This document shows positions 1 through 10,888 of a DNA stretch of 64,000 bases, piece by piece. Each line of letters begins with the position of its first letter. Position 1 is the first letter of the stretch. A model generated the notes under the pieces. The model saw only the letters and a program-made list of their open reading frames with translations. It was not told the DNA's origin and did no database searches. The position numbers and the translations under genes are program-made. The DNA lies in NCBI RefSeq assembly GCF_964204645.1, contig NC_134028.1, positions 23,348,153 through 23,412,152 of the forward strand. The letters are read 5' to 3'. This DNA is from Tubulanus polymorphus. Taxonomy: Eukaryota > Nemertea > Palaeonemertea > Tubulaniformes > Tubulanidae.

Positions 1-53
1 TGGAATAAGAAGTTATGTGAATTGTTAGTCTTATTTCTATATCTATTTTCAAG

Positions 54-1181
54 AACTTGGACGTGACTTGGAGAAAGATATAGTCAGCGAAACTAGTGGT
101 CACTTCAAACGTTTACTCGTGTCTTGTTGCCAGGTAAAAATCAATTGGAATACCTGTGTATGTTGAAAAATATCTGTGTAGAATACTTTGATGATATTCT
201 TGTATGTAATTTCTCAGGCTAATCGCGCTGAATTGACACCCGCCGATTGGGAGAAGGTCTTCAAATCCGGGCCCCAGTCGGTTATAGACAGAGATCTAGC
301 CCAAAAAGAAGCTCAACAATTGTTTGAAGCCGGTGAACAGAAACTGGGAACAGACGAATCGACATTCCTGCGTATAATGGCTATTCGACATTTCTATCAA
401 CTTCGAGCGACATTTGAGGAATATGCTCGGGTAGGCCTGATAGATTTTCATCTGACAATAGCACAAAACTGGGTCGTCTTTTAGACTGGCAACTGATAAA
501 ATCAAAACTCACTACATGAAAATTTAAAGATTACAAGCAAAATTTATTCATCAAAGGTTAATTCAAAAAATTGAAAGATACAATGTTTCAGACTTTCTCT
601 AGCTCACAATGATTGATTGTGGCTACTTTTCTGAAATTTCTTCATTCACAATCGCAGCTATTGTGTCTAATAATCGCTTGTTTTGTAGATTTCTGGTCGA
701 GATATTTTAAATTCGGTTTCACGCGAGATGTCTGGTGACTTAAAGGAAGGATTTGAAGCATTGAGTAAGATTTATATTTACAAAAAGATATAGCAAGAGT
801 TCGTCGATGGTTCCATGACAAAATACTTATGTTGTTTATGTTTTTAGTTACGAGCGCAAGAAACCGACCGCAATATTTTGCTGATAAACTCTACAAAGCA
901 ATGAAAGGAGCTGGTACTAATGATTCTGCCCTTATTAGAATCATTGTTTCAAGATCTGAGGTAAGAAAATGATTACAAATAGGATAAAGAATGATATGAA
1001 TTCTTGGCTTTATGTCTCTTTACATTGTTATGTCACTGTATTGCTTTGATTTCAGATCGATTTGAAGAATGTAGCCGACATATTTCTGCAGAAATACCAG
1101 AAAACTTTGTGGAAGATGATTGAAGGTGATACAAGTGGAGACTATAAACGCATCTTACTGGCAATTGTTGGGAATGCATAA
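54..1181 (+). CDS. Annexin copy A, 3' part only (A7/A11-like)
   Basis: The window opens inside this gene, so only the last five coding exons are seen: 54-133, 218-430, 689-764, 848-960 and 1056-1181 (stop TAA 1179-1181). All have AG/GT borders and continuous phase. They encode the end of annexin repeat 2 ([16 protein letters not shown]), repeat 3 with the Ca2+-loop KLGTDES, and repeat 4 with KGAGTND followed by the closing [12 protein letters not shown]. Annexins are cytosolic proteins that bind acidic phospholipids in a Ca2+-dependent way. Bases 1-1300, introns included, are nearly identical to 8752-10060 in copy C, with only a few amino-acid changes (for example GPQS for GAES and RPQY for RQQY). 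This points to a very recent duplication or gene conversion. The head region lies upstream of the window, so whether it has Gly/Pro repeats cannot be seen. Confidence 0.93.
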
Positions 1182-1456
1182 GAGAAATGATACCCATCAA
1201 ATCAATGTTCATTTATCAATTCTACTGGCTTATCATTGTATATCTATATTTATCAATGGCATTTTTGTGCTTAATATGTAACTGTCTACTAATTGTTAAC
1301 TCTTTATTTCGAATTTAGCTGGAAATTAAGAATTAGTGTTTCACTGAAGTTGTATCAATATATGTACTCTTTATGGCTTATGATGTAATAATGAATTGCA
1401 ATACATGTACATGTAGGCCTATATAATATTTGTTCTTTGTCTAATTACTAACAGCA

Positions 1457-1462
1457 AATAAA
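1457..1462 (+). promoter_or_regulatory. Poly(A) signal of annexin A
   Basis: AATAAA about 275 bp after the annexin A stop, in the context GCAAATAAAGCGACTG. The same context occurs after copy C at 10190-10195 and, slightly changed, after copy D at 17041-17046. Confidence 0.6.
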
Positions 1463-1544
1463 GCGACTGTAGCTGTCAATGTGATGTTCACTTGTTCATT
1501 CTATGTATAGGCCTGCTGACATTACGTATTAATTAAATGTCTAA

Positions 1545-1755
1545 ACATGCTTGGTCAAAGTACGGTCTACTGATCTGGTTACCTACCAAAACTTTGCTAA
1601 ATCATTCATCCATTTTTAAGTCTGTCATGGTGCACATATTTCCATATTATTCCTGTATTTGACGTGCTTATGAAATATGTGCTGAAACTGGCTTCAAATC
1701 AAGACACGTGACAGGATAGTTCTGTCCTACCAGTTCTACCAGTACCACAAAAACT
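1545..1755 (+). promoter_or_regulatory. Shared annexin promoter, copy in front of psiB
   Basis: This block aligns with the sequence upstream of annexins C, D and E. Shared blocks in order are AAACATGCTTGGTCAAAG, CATTCATCCATTTTT, TGGTGCACA-ATTTCCATA, an ATTCCTG block, GACGTGCTTATGAAAT (a degraded TATA region), ACTGGCTTC and TACCAGTACCACAAA. The match stops where the initiator ATG should be, and the ATG itself is lost here. Confidence 0.6.
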
Positions 1756-4059
1756 CAAAATCAAGATCAAGTCCTGTTTTTAAGTCCCAATTCAGGCGCA
1801 GATTCGGACGATAGAACCGTAAGCCACACGCTACTCGTCATAAGTCCCTGGATCCGCCCCTGTAGTTTATGTATTTCGAGTAAAATTTAAGTTTCGATAA
1901 TTTCTTAACATAATGATCGTCCGAAATTCGACGACTTAGAGTGAATTTCACTGAACATGTATTTCAGAGTGAGCAGAATTATAACAGTAAAGTGTTTTGA
2001 GCAGAATTATAACAGTAAACTGTTTTGTGTATATTTCGCCGCTATTACGGTAATCGTTATTGTCATTTCACAGGCATATCCTCCTCCAACTGGTTATCCT
2101 TATGGTCAGGTATGTTGCGTGCGTGCGTTTTAAGTTTAATCCCTGTGTTCGCCTGGCCTACGAACTATCATCTCAACTTGAGATGTTTGCTCGTAGGCCT
2201 GGCTGACTGAGTCCACTGATACTTCGTTTAGTCCATAAATCTCAATCAAACGGATCCCGTCACAAAAATCAGTATGGCTGAACCCCAGTATAACTCTTAA
2301 CGGAATACTCCACGTAATGATTGATGCTGAATTGACTGAGCCAAACTGACCCCAGAACCCCGACAGTTGACTCCTAATCGTGTTGCATGTTTTCCTCACT
2401 CTAAATACGAATCTTTTGCAGGATATTTGGAGGTATCAAAATCACTGTTTGATGATTTGTGTATGATGTATTTCAGACAGGATATCCTACTGGACCTCAT
2501 CCACCTCCACCAGGAACACCTGGTGGATACCCCAGTGCAGTCGATGGCCCAGGATACCCTCCTCCAGGTGGAGCTTATCCCCCACAGGGTGGGACATACC
2601 CCCCACAAAGAGGGGCTTATCCCCCGCCGCCGCAAGGATATCCACCTCAAGGTATGATTATTACATTAAGAATTAGGTAAGCTTCAGCAGATATTCTTAT
2701 GAGGAAAGATATACCTGATGATATTTGATTTTACTCACATTTCTAGGTGGTTATCCCGTTTATCTCAGAGGACCCCCACCACAAGGAGTTCCTCCAGGCG
2801 GTATGCCCCCAGGCGGAGCACCACCATTCACAGCGCCTCCACCAGGACAGCCGGGTTACCCATACCCTCAATGAAAGTTTGCAAATTATACTCTTCTTGC
2901 TAACTAGATATTCCTAAAAGTAAGCATCCAGCATTATTACTTAATTAAAGGATATTACTTATCAATTATTTCCAGTAATGCTCATTATACTGATCTAATT
3001 GCTTTAATATTGAACTACGTATTATTCGATACGCATGTTTTCAATGCTGGTAGCTTTTCAAATAGCTTCTAATACAGTTGTCTTACCTGGTACTGATATT
3101 ATCTTCTGCCTACTTCGGTACACCTGACATCATTTATACAATTTTGGATTAACGCATTGTTCATCGTTCAACTCAAACTGATAACTTATTATATTTGGTA
3201 ACCGTTAACTGCTTCACTACTTAGATACAGTAACATTTCATCTGTCGCTTGATTTGCTAAAGGTAGAATGCTTTTTTCAGCGCTTGTATATATTTATCTT
3301 TAAGCAGCCGGTGTACCGCCACCTTGTACAGCAGCTTATGATAGCTCTGGCCCTAACTATGGTTCTACGGCTTACTGTGCACCGCCAAGTATGGCACAAC
3401 CTGGTGGTGTCTATAATCAACCGTATCAACCTCCACCAGGACAGAATACCAATCCATACGGTAACTATAGTCATTCTGTAAATCTCATCAAATATGTATA
3501 TAGAAAAATGTACGGTTGATATTACCTACTTAATTTATATATCTATATTTCGAACGGTTTTATTTTAGCCCAAGTTGGAGGGATCGATGCCCCATCCCAG
3601 CAAGCGCCAGTGGGTTACCCAAATTAGCTGCTGCAAGCTTCGGGTTATCCTAGATTTCCACCTGGGCAACCTGGAGGCCCACCTGGACAACCCTGTGGTC
3701 CACCACCAGGACCCTCTGCACGCCCACCACCAGCTGTCCCACCACCAACAGGTTATCCTGGAGGTCCACTTAAGCAACCAAGAGCCCCACCCGGACACCC
3801 TGGAGGGCCAACTAAACAACCCGGAGGCCCACCTGGACAGCCCGGTGGTCCACCTCCAGGACCCTCTACAGGCCCGCCACAAGCTGTCCCACCACCAGCT
3901 GGTTATCCTAGAGGTCCACTTAAGCAACCTGGAGCCCAACCCGGACGGCATGGAGGGCCAACTAAGCAACCTGGAGGACCTGGACAGCCCAGTGGTCCAC
4001 GTCCAGGAGGACTGTTGACTACCCTTGCTTGGAATCTGGCATCTTCATACAAGAAATAA
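1751..4059 (+). pseudogene. psiB: annexin 5'-end pseudogene (Gly/Pro/Tyr-rich head only)
   Basis: This is a duplicated annexin head without any annexin core. Exon remnants are 2074-2109 ([12 protein letters not shown]), 2477-2651, 2747-2870, 3307-3460 (one copy of the 22-residue unit that copy C has six times) and 3569-4059 (long GGPP/GPSTGPP repeats). Four lesions argue against function. The start codon is missing at about 1757 (AAAATCAAG where the other copies have AAAATGGTAAG). The donor after exon 4 reads CAATGAAAGT instead of CAAAGTAAGT, which creates a TGA at 2872-2874. There is a TAG at 3625-3627. No repeat 1-4 exon follows before the copy C promoter. A short alternative product cannot be excluded, but nothing supports one. 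Confidence 0.85.
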
Positions 4060-4153
4060 AAGAACGCTAAAACAAAGGGTTACCCGCAATAGATAGTTTG
4101 TTGTCAAAGTTAGCTAATTTGCGATTAACTCTGAACTGGATTTTTAGACTCCC

Positions 4154-4595
4154 CAATCCATATGAGTGTTACTAAAACTATGCACTACTAAAACGAAGAC
4201 TGAAGCCCTATGCACTTTGCGAGACTAAAACTATGCATGACTAAAATGAAGACCTATGCAGTCACTAATAATCAAACTATGCACTACTAAAACGAAGACC
4301 GAAGACCTTTGCACTCATTAGAAATCATCACTAGGGGCGCTATCTGTGTATTTAACCACCTCTGTCGATGAGTATAGGCAATGGGGCCTACTAGATATAA
4401 ACATACATAAGGGAACGTAAAATGGTCGGTTATTTTTCTCGGGTGCATAGGTCTTCGTTTTAGTGGTGCATAGTTTGATTTCTAATTAGTGCATAGGTCT
4501 TCGGTCTTCGTTTTAGTAGTGCATAGTTTGATTTTTAGTGACTGCATAGGTCTTCGTTTTAGTCATGCATAGTTTTAGTAACCCTCAATCCATAT
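4154..4595. mobile_element. Foldback/MITE-like element with 10-bp flanking repeats
   Basis: Two arms (about 4168-4318 and 4441-4582) are long, near-perfect reverse complements. Both are built from a repeated ACTAAAACGAAGACC/CTATGCACTACT motif. The 10-base direct repeat CAATCCATAT flanks the element exactly (4154-4163 and 4586-4595) and looks like a target-site duplication. There is no coding capacity. It sits just downstream of the psiB exons. Confidence 0.8.
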
Positions 4596-4863
4596 ACGTA
4601 TTATCACAGCAACCACCAAATTTACAAATCTTTCATTCTTCTACTCGGTATACATAGTTTTCATAATAATAGATTCATTTAAGAGAAAAGTTCAACGCAG
4701 AAAACGCGGACGACCTACTATCTACTAGCGAACCTGGCGGATCCACACCTGCCATACGTGGAATCCTAGCACTGCGGATACCCCATTAACACGTAAAAAT
4801 TTATTCTACAAAACTACGTAACGTGGCGACACTAGTCTTTTACCAACTGACATAATCTGCCGC

Positions 4864-5175
4864 AAGGACTCTCTGGAGGCCCACACCACCAGCTGCCACG
4901 GGTTAACCACTTGAAATTCTAGTCCAGCAGTGGTCAGATAGATGTAAGAAAATGTGAAAAATGGATGGCAAACTGACAAAATTTGAAAATTTTAGTAATC
5001 GTTTATGTTGTACCTTAATGTAAAAAATGTAAAAAGTCTGGAAATAAAAAATTATATATGTAGAAAATGCGAAAATCTGGTTGTAAAGAAATTGTGAAAG
5101 AAGTCAATTGTAAGTACATGTATGGGAAAATTCCAGTGTTCACCAATCTCTGACTGAAGATCACCTCCTGGAGCT
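4864..5175 (+). pseudogene. Remnant of the last head exon and following intron of psiB
   Basis: From CTGGAGGCCCACACCACCAG through GATAGATGTAAGAAAATG this stretch follows copy C from 7502 (CTGGAGGCCAACCACCAG) into its intron. It is therefore the end of the psiB duplication, displaced by the foldback insertion. The similarity ends near 5170, and no exon of the annexin core follows. Confidence 0.6.
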
Positions 5176-5614
5176 CCCCAGGTGGGCCCAAAAATAGCAA
5201 ATGTTATTCTATCGCAGGTAATGTGTGAACCTTCATATCGGAGGATATTAGTTAAGTAGACTCCTTATCTGCATTCAAAGATTAAAAGAGACGTTTTTCA
5301 AAGAACAAGAAGAGTTTTTAGAGTTGAATACGCAGCTGGAAGAGTGAAGCGAAGGTGATTGAAAAGCTTTTAGATAGAGAAACGAATACGTCAATGTTGG
5401 ATGATAAATCACCAGCAGTTCCTGGACATAATGTAAAGAGAATCCCAATACTAATAACGAAGAAAACAGTCCGAAAATGTTACTGGAGCTAGTAGTTTAT
5501 TCGACGTTTCGATAGTCACCTTCAGGAATACGGTCAGGGTTGTGTAATGAGATTACACTTCCCTGGAAATACTAAGACATGTTAGGCGTTATAGTACGTT
5601 GCGTAATCTCGATA
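5176..5614. other. Intergenic, no gene seen
   Basis: I see no exon or long reading frame. The segment around 5493-5540 (GACGTTTCGATAGTCACCTTC) resembles one half of the palindromic repeat seen at 47378-47424. It is probably an old repeat fragment. Confidence 0.5.
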
Positions 5615-5851
5615 TCTAAACATGTTTGGTCAAAGTAGTTCGGTCCACTGAACTGATTTCCTACCAAAACAATTCATAACAATTCATCCATTTTCATAAG
5701 TCTTTCACGGTGCCCACATTTCCAAAAGATTCCTGGAATTGATATGCGTGTAAAATGCACCTTAAAACTGGCTTCGAGCGAAAATACTTCAGTGCAGTTC
5801 TGTCGGGCTCGGTAAACTGTCGTCAAAACTAGTAGAAACCACAAAATCAAA
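5615..5851 (+). promoter_or_regulatory. Annexin C promoter
   Basis: This copy of the shared annexin promoter runs up to the start codon. Conserved blocks are AAACATGTTTGGTCAAAG, CATTCATCCATTTTC, CTTTCACGGTGCCCACATTT, ATTCCTGGAATTGATATGCG followed by the TATA-like TGTAAAATGC near 5750, and ACTGGCTTCGA. Conservation in four paralogues is the evidence. The transcription start itself is not defined. Confidence 0.65.
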
Positions 5852-8800
5852 ATGGTAAGTTAAGTTGTCACTTTTTTAGTCCTAGTTGATGTATTTCATT
5901 GGGATAAGTTGTCAACCAACGTACTGATCGTCCCAAAGTGAAAAATTGAGATGATGCACAATATCCTCGTTAGATGGATGCGAGAGAAATGCCACATTAA
6001 AAGATGCAAAATTTAATCATTGCTGAAAATAGAAACTCTTTACTCAAGAAATTTAATCTTTAGCTGAATTATTGTCGGATTTCTCTCGTATAGACTTGCA
6101 CTGTATTTTGTAGTGAGCAGAATTTAACAGTTTAAGTGTTTCATATCTAAACTCGCCGCTATTTATCAATATTGTCATTTCACAGGCATATCCTCCTCCG
6201 ACTGGTTATCCTTATGGTCAGGTATGTTTTCAATGTTTGTGTGCGCATGTGTTTGAAACCCCTGTATCGCTGCGTTCGTCTGTGGCTGACCGACCGAGTC
6301 AACTGATACTTCGTTCAGTCCATAAATCTCAATCAAACGGGTTCCGTCAGAATCAATATGGCTGATTTGAACCCCAGTATTACTATAAAACTCTTACGCA
6401 ATACACCACGTAATGATTGATACTGAATTGACTGAGCCACAACTGACTCCCGAACCGGATACTCGGTATTACTCTTACGGAATGATTGAATCAATGGACT
6501 CCAAAGTCGGTTCTATGTCGACTGAGTCTACCAAACAACACTGTGTATATAGTTGCATGTTTTCCCCTATACTACTCTAAATATAAATCTATTGCCTGGA
6601 TATTTGAGGTGTCTGAATCAATGTTTGATGATTTGTGTATGATGTATTTCAGAACGGATGTCCCACTGGAACACCTGCACCTCCACCTGGTGGTTACCCC
6701 CCAGCCGGTGGCCCGGGATACCCTTCAGGTGGGGCATACCCCCCTCAGGGAGGGGCTTATCTCCCGCCGCCGCAAGGTGGAATGCCCGGTGGATACCCAC
6801 CTCCAGGTAATTATGGCATAATGATAAGGCTTACGGCGGCTATTCTTGAGGAAACGTATTTTCCTGATGATTAACTTTCATTTCTAGGTGGATATCCCGG
6901 TGGACCCCCACCACAAGGAGCTCCTCCAGGCGGTAACTATGGTTCTACGCCTTACGGTGCACCGCCGGGTATCGCACCACAAGGGGCTCCTCCAGGCGGT
7001 AACTATGGTTCTACGCCTTACGGTGCACCGCCGGGTATGGCACCACAAGGGCCTCCTCCAGGCGGTAACTATGGTTCTACGCCTTACGGTGCACCGCCGG
7101 GTATGGCACCACAAGGGGCTCCTCCAGGCGGTAACTATGGTTCTACGCCTTACGGTGCACCGCCGGGTATGGCACCACAAGGGGCTCATCCAGGCGGTAA
7201 CTATGGTTCTACGCCTTACGGTGCACCGCCGGGTATGGCACCACAAGGGCCTCCTCCAGGCGGTAACTATGGTTCTACGCCTTATGGTGCAGCACCGCCA
7301 GGTATGGCACAACCTGCTGGTGTCTATAATCAACCGTATCAACCTCCACCAGGACAGAATACCAGTCCATACGGTAACTATAGTCATTCTACAAATCTCT
7401 TTATCGTTACAGATGCATGTTTGCTTCAATATGCGTAGAAAAAATATGTCCATATTAATTACTTAATTCATTCATTCCCCAAACGGTTTTATTTCATCCA
7501 GGACCCCCTGGAGGCCAACCACCAGCTGCCACGATTAAACCACAGGTGAATTGAACTTTTAGTTCATCAGTTATCAGATGGATGTAAAAAATTGTGAAAA
7601 TGGATGGCTGTTTAAAAAACTGAAAAAAAAGATTGAAAAAAGAACATAAAAATGCGTGAAAAATTAAAGAAAAAATGTCCGTCAACATATTTTGTCATAC
7701 GTGGACGGCACATGCACCAAGCTGTGTTTAGGAAATGTCATTATAATCCGTCCGCTAATGTTGTTGTACTTTGACGTGAAAAAATGTTGAATGTCTGGAA
7801 AAAGGATGTGAAAATTCCATTGTTCATCAATGATCCCTGGTTCAGTCTCGATAAGCTTCAAAATTGTGCATCAAACCACTGTCTTCTTCTTTAAGGGTGG
7901 AACGGATCCTAATGTGGCTGGAGCGACTGCTTTGGTTGGAAAAATTCAGATTTATGACCCTGCCGAAAAATCTGTCGGCACAGTATTTGCAGTGAAAGAT
8001 TTCGACGCTGAAGCAGATTGTGAAGCACTGAGAAAGTGTATGCGTGGAGCGGGTAGGTTGATATTATTCACTCGTTCAATCATGGACTCTAAAACGAAGA
8101 GTCCATGGTTCAATTGTGTAGCAGTTTTGCTATTATTTCACTTTCTTTTTGAAGGAACTGATGAACAAGCCATAATTGATGTCGTGAGCAAACGTTCAAA
8201 TCAGCAACGACAAGCTATTAAGAAGACTTTCAAAACAATGTATGGAAAGGTCAGTTTTTACTGGTTAAGTTTAGGGACTGATTTTATTGACTGGTATTTT
8301 CCTTAACTCGAGGGTTATCTCAATTGAAGTATTGATATCATTCTATAAAACAGGGCCCAGGAATTTCTCCTTTGTTGATGATTAGGCTTTATTTATTAAA
8401 CATTAAACCCCTTACTTTTTGTCTAGGATTTGATAAAAGATCTTAAGTCTGAATTGAGTGGAGACTTTGAGGAAGTAATGTTAGCATTGTTCGAGCCTAC
8501 AACATTTTATGACGCTTGGTCTCTGCGGAAAGCGATGCAGGTATGTCTCTCTTAGACATCCCCTTAAACATGACCCGTACCGGGTATTTTAAAACGGTAT
8601 ATGAATGTTTTTTTTCTAAATGTATGTCCAGGGTGCTGGTACTGCTGAGGCCGTTCTTATTGAAATATTGTGCACACGAACCAATGAGGAAATTCAAGAA
8701 ATCAAAGAATGCTATAAACACAGTAAGAAACCCTGATAAGACCTCTGCAACTGGAATAAGAAGTTATGTGAATTGTTAGTCGTATTTCTTTTTCTATTTT

Positions 8801-9918
8801 CAAGAACTTGGACGTGACTTGGAGAAAGATATAGTCAGCGAAACTAGTGGTCACTTCAAACGTTTACTTGTGTCTTGTTGCCAGGTAAAAATCAGTTGGA
8901 ATACCTGTGTATGTTGAAAAATATCTGTGTAGAATACTTTGATGATATTCTTGTATGTAATTTCTCAGGCCAATCGCGCTGAATTGACACCCGCCGATTG
9001 GGAGAAGGTCTTCAAATCGGGTGCCGAATCGGTTATAGACAGAGATCTAGCCCGGAAAGAAGCTCAACAACTGTTTGAAGCCGGTGAACAGAAACTCGGA
9101 ACAGACGAATCGATATTCGTGCGTATAATGACTATTCGACATTTCAATCAACTTCGAGCGACATTTGAGGAATATGCTCGGGTAGGCGTGATAGATTTTC
9201 ATCGGACAATAGCACAAAACTGGGTCGTCTTTTAGACTGGCAACTGATAAAATTAAAACTCACTACATGAAAATTTAAAGATTACAAGCAAAATTTATTC
9301 ATCAAAGGTTAATTCAAAAAATTGAAAGATACAATGTTTCAGACTTTCTCTAGCTAACAATGATTGATTGTGGCTATTTTTCTGAAATTTCTCCATTCAC
9401 AATCGCAGCTATTGTGTCTAATATTCGCTTGTTTTGTAGATTTCGGGTCGAGATATTTTAAATTCGGTTTCACGTGAGATGTCTGGTGACTTAAAGGAAG
9501 GATTTGAAGCATTGAGTAAGATTTATATTAACAAAAAGATATACGCAAGGGTTCGTCGATGGTTCCATGACGTAATACTTATCTTGTTTATATTTTCAGT
9601 TATGAGCGCAAGAAACCGACAGCAATATTTTGCTGATAAACTCTACAAAGCAATGAAAGGAGCTGGTACTAATGATTCTGCCCTTATTAGAATCATTGTT
9701 TCAAGATCTGAGGTAAGAAAATAATTACAAATAGGATAAAAAATGATATGACTTCTGTGCATTGTTATGTCACTGTATTGCTTTGATTTCAGCTTGATTT
9801 GAAGAATGTAGCCGACATATTTCTGCAGAAATACCAGAAAACTTTGCGGAAGATGATTGAAGGCGATACAAGTGGAGACTATAAACGCATCTTACTGGCA
9901 ATTGTTGGGAATGCATAA
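5852..9918 (+). CDS. Annexin C, A7/A11-like, with Gly/Pro/Tyr-rich repeat head (595 aa)
   Basis: Fourteen coding exons: 5852-5854 (start codon only), 6186-6221, 6653-6806, 6888-7373, 7502-7545, 7896-8052, 8155-8249, 8427-8540, 8632-8722, 8805-8884, 8969-9181, 9440-9515, 9600-9712 and 9793-9918. The sum is 1788 nt with matching phases. Residues 1-241 form a disordered Gly/Pro/Tyr/Gln-rich head ([13 protein letters not shown], then GGYPP-type repeats, then six 22-residue units with [12 protein letters not shown]). About residue 277 onward is the four-repeat annexin core. Ca2+-loop motifs are RGAGTDE (repeat 1), GAGTAE (repeat 2, Asp replaced by Ala), KLGTDES (repeat 3) and KGAGTND (repeat 4). 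Vertebrate ANXA7 and ANXA11 have the same architecture and act in Ca2+-dependent membrane tethering and RNA-granule biology. Applying that here is inference. Poly(A) signal at 10190-10195. Confidence 0.95.
6911..7318 (+). repeat. 66-bp in-frame tandem repeat in annexin C head (6 copies)
   Basis: Six units of exactly 66 bp (22 codons) carry NYGSTPYG, starting at 6935, 7001, 7067, 7133, 7199 and 7265. The consensus protein unit is [22 protein letters not shown]. Units differ by only a few bases (GCT/GGGCCT and CTC/CAT changes), and the last has an extra Ala codon. psiB keeps a single unit at 3307-3460, and D has only a degenerate trace near 13684. Confidence 0.95.
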
Positions 9919-10189
9919 GAGAAATGATACCCATCAAATCAATGTTCATTTTTCAATTCTACTGGCTTATCACTGTATATCTATATTCATCGATGGCGCA
10001 TATATCTCTTGTCGTCTATCATTGTTAACTTATTATTTCGAAATTAGCTCGATATTGATAATTAGACTTTCACATAAATGATATATATCAATATGCATAT
10101 GATGATATGTAGAATCTTTATGGCTTATGATGTAATAATGAATTGTGTTAAATGATTCTGTTGTAGTTCTTTGTCTTTTATTTACCGCA

Positions 10190-10195
10190 AATAAA
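10190..10195 (+). promoter_or_regulatory. Poly(A) signal of annexin C
   Basis: AATAAA about 270 bp after the stop, in the same GCAAATAAAGCGACTG context as copy A. Confidence 0.6.
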
Positions 10196-10674
10196 GCGAC
10201 TGTAGCTTTCGATGTACATATATCGCTACGTCTTCAATAGCATTTTGTATCCGGGTTATGCGTCTCCACTACGCTCGAAACACGGGGGTTCAATGCAGAG
10301 TTTTCCGCAAAACCCGGGTTTTAGAAACTCTTCTCGAAAAAGAAGGGTACACTCCGCATTGCTCATTCTGTGCATATGAATGAACTTTCTTCTAATTATA
10401 AACCTCTAGAAAATAAGATAAGCATTTCAGAATTCATTGTACGTTGTAGTTCCGTGTGTACCTGTTTTGGGAAAGTTCCGCCACATTTTCATCTTACTGG
10501 ATAAACAAACTTTTCACTTATGAGAATGAAATTAGTATAAATTAGTAATGCTTTGGGAGGAAATGATCAAAAATCTTTGACTGCGGAGCATACAAAGTCT
10601 TTGTTTCGGTTATAATCTTCGGAGAAGCTGGTCGTGAATTTCGGAACACCAAAAACCGGCTAGTGGCTAATAGC

Positions 10675-10888
10675 CAAACATGTTTGGAAGACTTGGTCAC
10701 CAACCAAAACTATTGCAAACTATTCATCCATTTTCACAAGTATTCCACGGTGTACACATTTCCATAGCATTCCTGAATATATTCCTGCCTATAAGAATTC
10801 CTTAAAAAAACTGGTTTGGAATCACAACACTTCACTTCACAGTTCACTTCTGTCGTACACTCAGTTCAATTAGTACCACAAATTCAAA
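10675..10888 (+). promoter_or_regulatory. Annexin D promoter
   Basis: Shared annexin promoter block with AAACATGTTTGG, CATTCATCCATTTTCACAAG, CCACGGTGTACACATTTCCATAG (given in part) and ATTCCTG. A TATA-like TATAAG lies at 10790-10795 and ACTGGTTTGGAATCA follows. The GGTCAAAG part of the first block is lost here, unlike in psiB, C and E. Confidence 0.6.

Noticed and set aside
3565-3969. Minus-strand Trp/Ser-rich open frame over psiB
   Set aside because: Antisense of the Gly/Pro repeat exon remnant.
6911-7318. CRISPR-like array
   Set aside because: Repeats are contiguous 66-bp coding units without spacers, in a eukaryotic exon.
6884-7453. Long minus-strand Arg/Trp/Thr-rich open frame
   Set aside because: It is the antisense of the 66-bp repeat exon of annexin C. 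The periodic peptide only mirrors the repeat, and the frame has no family resemblance.
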